A program made the position numbers and the translations under genes. A stretch of 64,000 bases of DNA, from assembly GCF_018310535.1 (NCBI RefSeq), contig NZ_CP074102.1, positions 2,976,001 to 3,040,000 on the forward strand. Reading direction: 5' to 3'. Shown piece by piece: positions 16,663 through 24,202 of the stretch. Positions within the stretch are counted from its first letter, which is position 1; each line of letters starts with the position of its first letter. The DNA is from Streptomyces mirabilis (GTDB lineage: Bacteria > Actinomycetota > Actinomycetes > Streptomycetales > Streptomycetaceae). Below the pieces are notes generated by a model that was given only the letters and a program-made list of their open reading frames with translations, was not told where the DNA came from and did not search any database.

Positions 16663-18054
16663 TCAGTCGGTCTCGCCGCACTTCGGCTCGGCGAGCCTGT
16701 CCTGCCGAGCCGTTCGTGTCGGCGGGGACGGCTGGGTGCCGTCCTTGGCGACCGGCTGAAAGTAGTGGTCCAGCGCCCAGGCGGCCATGTGGGTGCCGGC
16801 CCGGCAGCCGACCACGTCCGCCGTGCGGGAGTGGACGCCGCCCCACACACGGGCGTCGACGACGTCCCGGTTGAGGTCGTCGGCGGACCCGTAGAAGCGC
16901 GTGGTGCCGGTGACCTCGGAGGGGACGTAGAGGTCGATGCGCGAGGTGCCGAGGACGCCGGTCAGGGCGCGTGCCACGGCAGCGGCAACGGTCGTATGGC
17001 CGGCGATGTAGTCCGGGTGTGGCGGGGTGAGGAGCAGCGGCTCCCAGGCCGGGTCTGCCGTCGTCGCGGGGTTGCCGTCGGTGTCGGCGAGGCGGATGGC
17101 GGTGATCGGCCGCCAGGAGCCGTAGTGGAGCTTGGCGTCCCATGCCGTGACGACGGCATCGGTCGCCGACGCGTTCACCGCGGCGAACAGCCGGGCCGTC
17201 TCGGCGATGCCGAGCCGGTGCCGGGTGGCGTGGTCTCGTACGGCTGTCTGGACCTGTTCGACCAGGTTGCCGCTGAAGAAGAGGGCGGTCTCGGTCTGCT
17301 GCGCGCTCCTGCCCGAGCCGGTCTTCGCGCCCATGGCCTTCAACTCCTGGACATCTTCGGCGTAAGCGGCCGAGGAGATGGCGGGTGGTCCGCCGGGGCG
17401 GAACTGCTGCGGGGAGGCGAGCAGGAGAGGGCGGAGCCTGGCGAGCCAGGTGTCGATGAAGGGCTGGAACGCGGGCGGGGTGGGCCGCCAGACCCCCGGT
17501 GCCGGGGAAGCGGAGAAAGGAACGTCCGCGAACCTTCCGTCCCCTTCGCGGAGTTCGATGATGCGGGCGGCGGCGCGCTTTCCGTAGCCAACGCCCCGGT
17601 CTCTGGCCTGACCGGCCGGTAGAGCGGAGAGCGAGTTCGCGTAGGCGGTGTCGAGCCGCTCCTTGAAGGCAGGGAAGTAGGTGAGCAGCACGTCGTGGGC
17701 CGCAGTGGCGGCGGCCGCCGCGGAGGATGCCTTGGCCGGACCGCGCTCGCGCCATTTGTACAGGGCGTAGCCGCCTTCGATCCCCACCACGGCGTTGTAC
17801 ACGGCGACGGAGACGAACCCCTCCCAGATCGCTGCCTGCCCGGAGGGGCGCGGGCCGAGGCTGGTCTTGATCGTGTCGGTGGCGATGGCGTTCCACTCGC
17901 GGACCACGGATGCCGGGACCGCCGCGGTCCGGGTGTCCGCGTCGGGGGGACTTGTCGCGGCGGTGAGCGTCACGAGGGCGATGGCCGCGACGGCGCAGAT
18001 GAATCCCCGGGCATGTGAACGCGGAGGAACGGGAAGAGGGGGCTCTTGATACAC
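16663..18054 (-). CDS. secreted vanadium-haloperoxidase-like PAP2 protein
   Basis: Codes for 463 residues from GTG 18054, chosen for the GGAGG 5 bases upstream; longer starts lack one. A signal-peptide-like N-terminus (RGFICAVAAIALVTLTAAT) follows a short basic segment. Vanadate/phosphate pocket residues of chloroperoxidases can be aligned: Lys and Arg in KLHYGSWRP (spacing 7), Gly-His in DYIAGHTTV, and Arg/His in RVWGGVH (spacing 6). The Ser that precedes Gly-His in the fungal enzyme is Ala here. The fold also covers PAP2 phosphatases, so haloperoxidase activity is not certain. The gene is convergent with the PAS-PP2C gene, only 89 bases from its stop. Confidence 0.85.
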   Translation of the reverse strand: MYQEPPLPVPPRSHARGFICAVAAIALVTLTAATSPPDADTRTAAVPASVVREWNAIATDTIKTSLGPRPSGQAAIWEGFVSVAVYNAVVGIEGGYALYKWRERGPAKASSAAAAATAAHDVLLTYFPAFKERLDTAYANSLSALPAGQARDRGVGYGKRAAARIIELREGDGRFADVPFSASPAPGVWRPTPPAFQPFIDTWLARLRPLLLASPQQFRPGGPPAISSAAYAEDVQELKAMGAKTGSGRSAQQTETALFFSGNLVEQVQTAVRDHATRHRLGIAETARLFAAVNASATDAVVTAWDAKLHYGSWRPITAIRLADTDGNPATTADPAWEPLLLTPPHPDYIAGHTTVAAAVARALTGVLGTSRIDLYVPSEVTGTTRFYGSADDLNRDVVDARVWGGVHSRTADVVGCRAGTHMAAWALDHYFQPVAKDGTQPSPPTRTARQDRLAEPKCGETD

Positions 18055-18135
18055 AACGTCCTCCGTAGAGTTGAGTGCCCAAGGCTTAGCAACGGCCCAC
18101 TGCGTGAGCAAGACAACTCGCCGCGAACCGGGCAG

Positions 18136-18174
18136 GTCTGGAGCGCCCTCGAACGCCTCACCGTCCGCTACGAG
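18136..18174 (+). pseudogene. possible IS5-type transposase C-terminal scrap
   Basis: Thirteen codons, VWSALERLTVRYE, resemble the C-terminal helix of IS5-family transposases (W..LERLTVRYERR). No other part of the element is recognisable. The surrounding 18055-18547 (493 bases) holds no gene I can support, only this scrap and the divergent upstream regions of its neighbours. Confidence 0.35.
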
Positions 18175-18547
18175 GAGATCACCGCCGGACGGACCCCGCA
18201 CCCGCCCCGGCCCCGGCGAACCGCGCTGCCGCAGGGCGGCATCCGGTCAAGCGGTCGTGCTTGGTCGGGCAGCTGGACCACGCGGTCGTGAAACCCGACT
18301 GAGTTGAGGACTCGACAGCGCCAGGTTCACGAACTGACACGCCATCGGCCGAGGCTGCTCTGCTCCACGTCGATGCCGTCTCGTGGCAGACGTGCGCAGA
18401 GCCGTGCGTCCGGGCCGGCGGCCGCCGTTCGGATCACACAAGGCGGCCCTTCAGGTGATTCTCGGACGCCTCGTGGGCCGGACAGCCGTCGCAGGGGTAC
18501 GACGTCTCAGCAGAGGACGAACCCAGAACTCCGTGAGGAGATTGGCG

Positions 18548-18832
18548 ATGTACGCAGCAGTCCGGCGGTACGAAGGGGTGACCGATTCGGCCGAGGCCGC
18601 ACGTCTCGTGAACGAGGGGTTCGTGCCGCTCATGCGCCAGGTCTCCGGCTTCGTGGCCTACTACTGGATCGATACCGGGGACGGAGTGATGGTCTCGACC
18701 AGCGTCTTCCAGGACCAGGCCGGTGCCGACGAATCGATCTCGAGGGCTGCGGACTTCGTGCGGGACAACCTTGCTTCACTGCTCCCCAACCCTCCCCAGG
18801 TCATGGCCGGGGAGGTGGTGGCTGCCGGATGA
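18548..18832 (+). CDS. small ABM-like barrel protein, function unknown
   Basis: Codes for 94 residues from ATG 18548, with GAGGAG about 9 bases upstream. MYAAVRRYEGVTDSAEAARLVNEGFVPLMRQVSGFVAYYWIDTGDGVMVSTSVFQD reads as strand, helix, strand, strand, the pattern of dimeric alpha/beta-barrel (ABM-like) proteins; the C-terminal part supplies a helix (ESISRAADFVRDNLASLL) and a last strand (VMAGEVVAA). Members bind small hydrophobic ligands or simply dimerise. No catalytic residue can be named. The next gene, a phosphatase, starts 253 bases downstream, so it is probably a separate unit. Confidence 0.78.
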   Translation: MYAAVRRYEGVTDSAEAARLVNEGFVPLMRQVSGFVAYYWIDTGDGVMVSTSVFQDQAGADESISRAADFVRDNLASLLPNPPQVMAGEVVAAG

Positions 18833-19084
18833 CGGCGTTCGGACCAGCCACATGAGATGGCCTCCAAGGCTGTCCCGGTTGACGTGGATCAAGCCGTCGT
18901 TGCTCGAGGGGCTTGGTGACGTTTCGGCATGAGTCACCATGACGTACTCCGCTCGGGTGGTAGCCCGGCGTGGGTGGGAACACGGCGTAAGCGTGCCGGG
19001 TGGCGCGGAGGAGCGGGGCGGGCAGGGGACGGCTAGCCTGAGCAGCCCAGGAGCCCAGGAGCCCAGCAACATCAGGAGCTACGC

Positions 19085-20176
19085 GTGGCAAGGCTGGGAG
19101 CGTGGAAGTGGGCGGGGAAGTGGAGCCGTCTCCTGCCGGCCGTCCTGCTTCTGCTTGCCGTATTGATCGACCTCAACACGCCCCGCACCGTCAGCGCTGC
19201 GGCCCTCTATGCGGCTGCGATCTTGTCGGCCGCTCCTCTGCTGTCTCTGCGGGGCACCGTCCTCACTGGGGTGCTTGCGCTCGTCATCGACTGGATGATG
19301 TTCCGGTATTTCGGCTATCGCCGGAGTGCGATCGCGATCAGCGAGCTGATCACGGTTGCGACAGTGACCGTGATCGCGAGTTTCCTCAATCGCCTCTTGT
19401 ACCACCGGAAAACGCAGCTGGAGTCCGTACGTGACATTGCGGCGGCTGTTCAGCGTGCTGTCCTGCCACACCCTCCGGACAGAATCGGTCCGCTGCGCTT
19501 TGCTGCACGTTACGAGGCTGCTCGGGCGGATGCTCAGATCGGCGGGGACCTCTACGTAGTGGTCGACACTCCGTTCGGCGTGCGCTGCGTGATCGGCGAT
19601 GTGCGCGGCAAGGGGATGGGGGCAGTCAGGGCGGTCGCGGTCGGCATCGGGACTTTTCGAGAGGCAGCCCTGCACGAGCCCACCCTGACCGGTCTCTCGG
19701 AACGGCTGGAGCAGGCCGTCGTCCTCGAGACCCAGCAGTCAGGGAACCTGACCGAGCTCGAAGGGTTCGTCACAGGCGTATTGGTCGAGTTCCCCCGGCG
19801 GGGCAACGAAGTTCGGTTGATCAACCGCGGCCACCCGGCGCCCCTGCGGATCCTGGGAGACACGGTGCAGTATGTCGAGCCCGGTAGGCGAAGTCTGCCC
19901 CTGGGCTTGGGGACCCTCGACGCCGACCCTGAGTGCGTCGACACGGTGCCGTTCCCCGAAGGGGCCAGTCTGCTGCTCTACACCGATGGACTCACGGAAG
20001 CACGGGACGAGACGGGTACCTTCTTCGACCCCATCGGCACGTGCACGGAACATCTCCGTGCCGGCCCGGATGCTCTTCTTGACGCTCTGATTGCCGACCA
20101 GTGCCGACACACCGGTGGCCGAAGAACTGATGACATGGCCCTGCTGGCCATCACCCATGCACCCAACAACTCATGA
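19085..20176 (+). CDS. membrane-anchored PP2C (SpoIIE-type) phosphatase
   Basis: Codes for 363 residues from GTG 19085. Residues 15-105 hold three to four hydrophobic helices (LLPAVLLLLAVLIDL, AALYAAAILSAAPLLSL, TVLTGVLALVIDWMMF, LITVATVTVIASFLNRLL). A PP2C_SIG domain follows: AVQRAVLPHPPDRIGPLRFAARYEAA, then QIGGDLYVVVDTPFGVRCVIGDVRGKGMGAVR with both metal-binding Asp motifs, and LLLYTDGLTEARDETGTFF ... DDMALLAI at the end. It is a serine/threonine phosphatase likely acting on an anti-anti-sigma type protein at the membrane. This layout is abundant in Streptomyces. No partner gene is adjacent. Confidence 0.92.
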   Translation: MARLGAWKWAGKWSRLLPAVLLLLAVLIDLNTPRTVSAAALYAAAILSAAPLLSLRGTVLTGVLALVIDWMMFRYFGYRRSAIAISELITVATVTVIASFLNRLLYHRKTQLESVRDIAAAVQRAVLPHPPDRIGPLRFAARYEAARADAQIGGDLYVVVDTPFGVRCVIGDVRGKGMGAVRAVAVGIGTFREAALHEPTLTGLSERLEQAVVLETQQSGNLTELEGFVTGVLVEFPRRGNEVRLINRGHPAPLRILGDTVQYVEPGRRSLPLGLGTLDADPECVDTVPFPEGASLLLYTDGLTEARDETGTFFDPIGTCTEHLRAGPDALLDALIADQCRHTGGRRTDDMALLAITHAPNNS

Positions 20177-20401
20177 CCGATGAGCGTCCGCCAGTGGCGC
20201 TCCGACCTTCGATGGCGATGGCACCTCGCCGACGGCAGGGAGGGGCCCGAGACCGGATCACCACCTCACAGGCTGCGCGTGATCACGAGCCTAAGGGTGC
20301 GGCCGGTCCGGAACGCTCGGGCGACGGCCGGCGTCCCTCGCTGACTGCCCCTGCGCGGGCATGTCGTCAGCCGCGTCTGGAGCCGGAGCGACGGGCACAG
20401 C

Positions 20402-20754
20402 GACGTAGCTGAAGTCTCGATCCCGAGTCTGCCCACGGCCGGCACCGGGCGCAGTCCACAGAGACGCGTCGTTGGTCAGCGTGATGGCAAGACCGTTCTG
20501 GTCCGACCGGCGGCAGAAACGCTGACCGAGGGGCCGACACACGGAAGGTCCAGGCATTCGGTCTTGCCCACCAGCCTCTGCGGTACTTCAAGCCTGGAAA
20601 GCACGTCCGGCGCCAGCTCCCAAAGCACCCGAGCGAAACTGTGCTGCAGATCGGCTTCGGAATGGAAGACCGGCCCGCGCCGGCGTAGTTGAGCGATGAC
20701 GTCGCCGAGTGAGATCTGTCCGGCGACAGTCTGGTTGCCGTCCATCGGTGCCAT
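20402..20754 (-). pseudogene. decayed nuclease-like gene with internal deletion
   Basis: Minus strand from ATG 20754 or 20745. The first part (20754-20536) reads ISLGDVIAQLRRRGPVFHSEADLQHSFARVLWELAPD then RLEVPQRLVGKTECLDL. The second part, in another frame (20518-20402), reads FCRRSDQNGLAITLTNDASLW ... TRDRDF. I recall an actinobacterial family in which these two blocks are separated by a longer central region (EFK-type nuclease-like core), so that core has been deleted and the frame broken here. The family name is uncertain. The remaining 20177-20401 shows nothing. Confidence 0.55.
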
Positions 20755-20849
20755 GGTCACGGTGCCAATGAAGCGGTTCCTCAACGGGACTCTCAAGCCA
20801 CGTCGCCTCGCGGAAGGCGGTCCAAAATCACTGGCTGCCCGGATACGCC

Positions 20850-21310
20850 ATGGAAGAACCGCAGCGCGGCATCCGTGCGCTCCACACGGCATCCACGATC
20901 TGCCCGCCGTCCGGGAGGTCCGCGGGACCGTACTGGCTGTCGAGATCGAGCGTGAAAGCTTTGAGTGGGCGCTGCGCGAGGCGTGCCTGTCGCACTATGC
21001 GCGCGGGTTGCACGAGAACCAGGCCGTAGGGCAGCGGGAGTCGAGGAGGGCGTCCGCGCGTATGCAGTGGGATCCCGAGCTGGATCTGCGGCTCGCGCCG
21101 CGGCCGTACCGCTTGCTCCAACTCGGCCTGGCGAGGAGGGCCCCGGCCCGGTACGCCGACGAGCGGATCGTCGGTATCGAGGGCGTGACGCCGCTCGCCA
21201 GGGAGGTGCGCTCCCTGGTCCGGGCCGGTGAACTCGACCGGGCCGCCGTGCTGTTGCGCGAGGAGCGGCCGTATCCGCTGACCGAGGACGTGCCGGACCC
21301 TTGCGGGCCC
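20850..21310 (+). pseudogene. DUF4291 relic B (internal deletion, frameshift)
   Basis: ATG 20850 begins MEEPQRGIRALHTASTI (17 residues, DUF4291 N-terminus). Similarity then jumps, in another frame, to EVRGTVLAVEIERESFEWAL and continues to PLTEDV near 21293, with ARMQWDPELDLRLAPRPYRLLQLGL and ARYADERIVGIEGVTPLAREV as family hallmarks. About 50 residues of the middle are missing. The C-terminus abuts the transposase relic. Confidence 0.8.
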
Positions 21311-21514
21311 GGTACTCGACAAATCCGCAGGTCGTCATCGCCGCCGACAGTCGCCTTGTGGTGGCCATCGGCCATCGGCCATCCGCTGCCCGGCACCCGC
21401 AACGACTGCCGGGCGTTCACCGAATCCGGCGTTGACCGGGTCTGTCGCGGAGCTCCGAGCATCGCCGAAGGCGGCTACCGGGGCACCGGTGTGCTCCTCC
21501 AGCACCTGCAGTAG
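21311..21514 (+). pseudogene. IS5-type transposase relic, frameshifted
   Basis: QVVIAADSRLVVAIG in one frame is followed, after a 7-base triplication, by PLPGTRNDCRAF ... IAEGGYRGTG in another. This is the DDE-core region of IS5-like transposases (family form VVIDADTRLVVAVG..PLPGNRNDC). Neither N- nor C-terminal parts are present and no terminal inverted repeats were seen. Confidence 0.75.
21363..21383 (+). repeat. 7-bp triplication causing frameshift
   Basis: GGCCATC occurs three times in exact tandem inside the transposase relic at the point where the reading frame changes; two extra copies add 14 bases. Confidence 0.8.
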
Positions 21515-22232
21515 CTGGGCCGGCGCGATCACCAGCGGCGGGGCCATCTCACTGCCGGCTTGTGCCAGTTCCTTGATGCCGGGGGTTCCGTGTATCGCGG
21601 GCGTATGGAAAATCGCATACGCCACCGCAACATTCTTCCGTCTCCAATGGGGGCATGAACCGCGCCGCATCCCTGTCAGCACCGCCCCGTCGCACGCGCG
21701 GGATCGTGCTTCTCGGCCTGGCGATCCTCGGCCTGGCGAGCGCCGTGTTCGTCGTACGGCGGCCGCTCATGATGTCCGCTCCGATGTGCATGGCCGGGCG
21801 GTGGCACGGCTGCTTCGACACGTTCAACGGTGTGGTGCTCATGACGTTGGTCGCGCTGCCGTTGGCCGCGCTGGTGGTGTGGGCTCTGGCGCGCGTTCGG
21901 CGTGCCACCGGCGTCACATCGGAGTGGGCGTGGCGCAAGTCGCTGGCCGAGGTGGGCATGGTCCTGGGGACGGTGCCGTTCCTATGGCTGACCATGATGC
22001 CGGGCGCCGGGCCGGGCACCGCTCCACGTCGGGTGAGCCTGGTACCGCTGCGGGACCTGGTCACGATGGGGCCGCTCGGGATCGTCGGCAATCTGCTGGT
22101 CTTCGCGTCGCAGGGGTTCTTCGCCCCGATGCGGTTCGCGGCGCTGGCGTCCGTGCCGCGGATCCTGGCGCTCGGGGCGGGCTGCTCGGTCCTGGTCGAA
22201 ACCGCACAGTACGTCCTGTGGCTGGACCGGGT

Positions 22233-22391
22233 GATCTCGCGGTCCTCGACCGCGACATCCCCGGCCCCTCCGGCGACGAGGTCGCCCGGCGCATCGTCGC
22301 CTCCGGCAGCGGCATCCCGATCCTCATGCTCACCGCTGCCGACCGGATCGACGACAAGGCTTCCGGTTTCGAGCTCGGCGCCGACGACTAC
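22233..22391 (+). pseudogene. response-regulator receiver fragment
   Basis: In frame 3, 53 codons read DLAVLDRDIPGPSGDEVARRI ... GIPILMLTAADRIDD ... GFELGADDY. This is the receiver-domain core of an OmpR-type regulator including the phospho-acceptor Asp (LDRDIPG) and the Thr (MLTA). It lacks the N-terminus, the Lys (LTKPF) and the DNA-binding domain. Confidence 0.85.
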
Positions 22392-22427
22392 CCGGGATGT
22401 GCAGGGAACGAAGCAGCTTGGCCTTCT

Positions 22428-22463
22428 CGGCCTGATCGGACAAAGCGTCGGCCTGATCGGACA
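22428..22463. repeat. 15-bp direct repeat at deletion scar
   Basis: CGGCCTGATCGGACA at 22428-22442 and 22449-22463 (period 21), just past the receiver fragment and before the SDR stop. It may mark the recombination junction. Confidence 0.5.
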
Positions 22464-22471
22464 CGGCCGCC

Positions 22472-23284
22472 TCAGTCGACCAGTGCGCCGGCGGACAGAT
22501 TGGCGATGGTTCCGGTCATGGCTCCAGCTCGATCTGAAGCCAGGAACGCGGCCGTCTCGGCGATTTCAGAGAGCGTAGGCAGCCTCTTCAGAAGCGTCCC
22601 CTGCACCATTCCCCCGCCTTCGAGCATTTCCTGGACCGACTGTCCGCCCGCTGCCGCCATTTGCTTGAAAAGGTCCTTGGTGTAGGAACCCGCTGCCGGC
22701 GCATCGACGACAGCGTGTGGACGGATGCAGATCACCCGGATGTTGCTGGGTGCCAGTTCCGCGGCCAGAACCCGGGAGAAGGCCTCCTTGCCGGCCGCGC
22801 TCACGCTGTGCCCCAGGATGCCGCCAACAGGCAGTTTGGAACCCGGCTCGGACAACGTCAGGATGACGCCGGGACGTTCGCGACCCATGTGCTGTGCCAC
22901 AGCCTTGCTTGTGATGAACAGCGTCCGCAGAAAGCCGTCGATCGGCCGCATGAACTCCTCCAGCGAGAGGTCAGCCAGCACAGTCCCCTGGTCGTGCATG
23001 ACACTCACGGCGTTGAGGGCGATGTCGATGCTGCCGGCCGTCGCCGCGACGGCATCGGCGTGCTTTTCGACCGCGGGTTGATCGAGGACGTCGACTTGAG
23101 CGGTCTCGACCGTTCCGCCCGTGGCGGCGATATCGCGCGCCACGGCGTCGAGCTTCGCCTGCGTCCGCCCGGCGATGAAGACCCTCGCGCCTTCCCGGGC
23201 GAATACCCGTGCGATGGCGCCGCCGATGGCGCCCCCGCCTCCATAGATCACGGCGTTCTTGCCGCCGAGCAGCAATGCACTCAT
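22472..23284 (-). CDS. SDR-family oxidoreductase with altered active site
   Basis: Codes for 270 residues from ATG 23284 (GGGAGGA upstream). The Rossmann start is KNAVIYGGGGAIGGAIARVFAREGARVFIAGR, a Gly-rich variant of TGxxxGIG, with Arg at the NADP-selecting position. LNAVSVMHD corresponds to the NNAG region. The usual Ser-(x)n-Tyr-xxx-Lys triad reads HSVSAAGKEAF: Lys is kept but the Tyr position is Ser. It may therefore be a non-canonical reductase or a binding protein. It is 54 bases downstream of the ArsR gene on the same strand, so it likely belongs to the SRPBCC-ArsR-SDR operon. Confidence 0.85.
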   Translation of the reverse strand: MSALLLGGKNAVIYGGGGAIGGAIARVFAREGARVFIAGRTQAKLDAVARDIAATGGTVETAQVDVLDQPAVEKHADAVAATAGSIDIALNAVSVMHDQGTVLADLSLEEFMRPIDGFLRTLFITSKAVAQHMGRERPGVILTLSEPGSKLPVGGILGHSVSAAGKEAFSRVLAAELAPSNIRVICIRPHAVVDAPAAGSYTKDLFKQMAAAGGQSVQEMLEGGGMVQGTLLKRLPTLSEIAETAAFLASDRAGAMTGTIANLSAGALVD

Positions 23285-23338
23285 GTGAGTCCTCCCAGGG
23301 TGATAGGTCGCCAGTGATCTCTTCCGGTGGCCTGTTGA

Positions 23339-23677
23339 TCAGTCGTGTTTCTGACGCTGGATCTGTTCTGCGATGCGCTTGATGCGGTTCAGTCGTGCAT
23401 CCCAGTTCTTGCCCACTTCATTCAGTTGCCGGACGGCGCGGGTGAGCTGTGCCTCGTCGACTTCGTAGCGCCGTTCGCGGCCCATCGGTGTCGCGTGCAC
23501 GAGGCCTGCGCGATCGAGGACGCCCAGGTGCTTGGTGACCGCTTGGCGTGAGATCGGGAGACGATCGCTCAGGCTGGTCGGCGTACCGACGCCCTCCGCG
23601 AGCAGCAGGTCGAGCAGGCGGCGTCTGATCGGGTCGCCGATCGCCGACCAGAGTTCGTCGTCGAAGGCGACGGTCAT
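23339..23677 (-). CDS. ArsR family transcriptional regulator
   Basis: Codes for 112 residues. A winged helix-turn-helix occupies most of it: IGDPIRRRLLDLLLAEGVGTPTSLSDRLPISRQAVTKHLGVLDRAGLVHATPMGRERRYEVD. No metal-binding Cys motif is present, so it is the SRPBCC-linked ArsR type rather than a metal sensor. The start ATG overlaps the stop of the SRPBCC gene by 4 bases (23674-23677). These pairs usually autoregulate; two matching dyads lie upstream of the operon. Confidence 0.92.
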   Translation of the reverse strand: MTVAFDDELWSAIGDPIRRRLLDLLLAEGVGTPTSLSDRLPISRQAVTKHLGVLDRAGLVHATPMGRERRYEVDEAQLTRAVRQLNEVGKNWDARLNRIKRIAEQIQRQKHD

Positions 23678-24123
23678 CGCGTCACCACGGAAGGGGCGTA
23701 GCTCCGCAGCCTGGACAGGAACATGTCCCAGCCGCGCTCGTGGTCGTGGAAGGCCTCCTCGAGCACAGCGGCTTCCCAGCCCTTCTCCCGCCAGCCGCTC
23801 TCGGTCAGGCGCAGAATCGTGCCGTCACCGGAGGGCTCGAGCTCGAAGGTGACCAGGAGGGAGTTGTCCGCGTCGGGCAGCTGACCATCAGGAGCGACCC
23901 AGCGGAACGTGAACTTGCGGGGCGGATCCACGTCGACCACCGTGATCGCTTCGACCGCGGCGCGGTCGCCCCACACCAGTTCCCCGACCGCGCCCGGCGT
24001 GGGCTCGAACGACGCGTCGTCGGACCACCACATCTTGATGTGCTCGGGACGACTCACCACGTCGAACACGATCTCCGGTGCCGCGTCGATGCGGATCTCG
24101 CGTTCCAGCTTTCCGAACTCCAC
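23674..24123 (-). CDS. SRPBCC (AHSA1-like) domain protein
   Basis: Codes for 149 residues from GTG 24123, with GGAGG 6 bases upstream; a longer frame to 24147 would start inside the operator. LEREIRIDAAPEIVFDVVSRPEHIKMWWSDDASFEPTPGAVGEL is the START-like/AHSA1 N-terminal strand, helix and strand pattern; the C-terminal long helix is LEEAFHDHERGWDMFLSRLRSYA. Such proteins form a hydrophobic cavity; a ligand is not known. It is first in the operon with ArsR and SDR. Confidence 0.9.
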   Translation of the reverse strand: MEFGKLEREIRIDAAPEIVFDVVSRPEHIKMWWSDDASFEPTPGAVGELVWGDRAAVEAITVVDVDPPRKFTFRWVAPDGQLPDADNSLLVTFELEPSGDGTILRLTESGWREKGWEAAVLEEAFHDHERGWDMFLSRLRSYAPSVVTR

Positions 24124-24135
24124 AACGGACCTCCA

Positions 24136-24189
24136 ATAAGCAACCATCGGTTGCGTATGACCCTAGTGACCACGTCGACGATCCGCAAC
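24136..24189 (-). promoter_or_regulatory. two ArsR-type operator dyads upstream of SRPBCC-ArsR operon
   Basis: GCAAC-N5-GTTGC occurs twice: 24140-24154 (GCAACCATCGGTTGC, flanked by ATA/TAT to 24136-24158) and 24175-24189 (GCAACCTTGTGTTGC). Centres are 35 bases apart. A possible minus-strand promoter (TTGCGG, 17 bases, TAGGGT at about 24157-24185) lies between and over them. Site 1 sits 17 bases from the GTG start. Confidence 0.7.
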
Positions 24190-24202
24190 CTTGTGTTGCG
24201 TA

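Larger units (their letters stand above)
21655..22578 (+). pseudogene. VanZ-family membrane protein truncated by deletion
   Basis: The frame from ATG 21655 encodes a VanZ-like protein: helices at GIVLLGLAILGLASAVFVV, GVVLMTLVALPLAALVVWAL and SLAEVGMVLGTVPFLWLTMMP, then the hallmark RRVSLVPLRDL, GIVGNLLVFASQGFFAPMRF and LVETAQYVLWLDRV. VanZ members normally continue SSVDDVLLN.. plus a last helix. Here, at about 22232, the sequence switches to a fragment of a response regulator read in the wrong frame, and the frame runs on as nonsense to 22578, overlapping the SDR gene. The first 190 residues are intact, so a shortened product is possible. Between 21515 and 21654 nothing is recognisable. Confidence 0.75.

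Noticed and set aside
20173-20412. 79-codon frame starting on the stop of the PP2C gene (ATGA overlap)
   Set aside because: Composition is random (Arg/Pro/Ala), no motif, and it overlaps the decayed nuclease-like gene.
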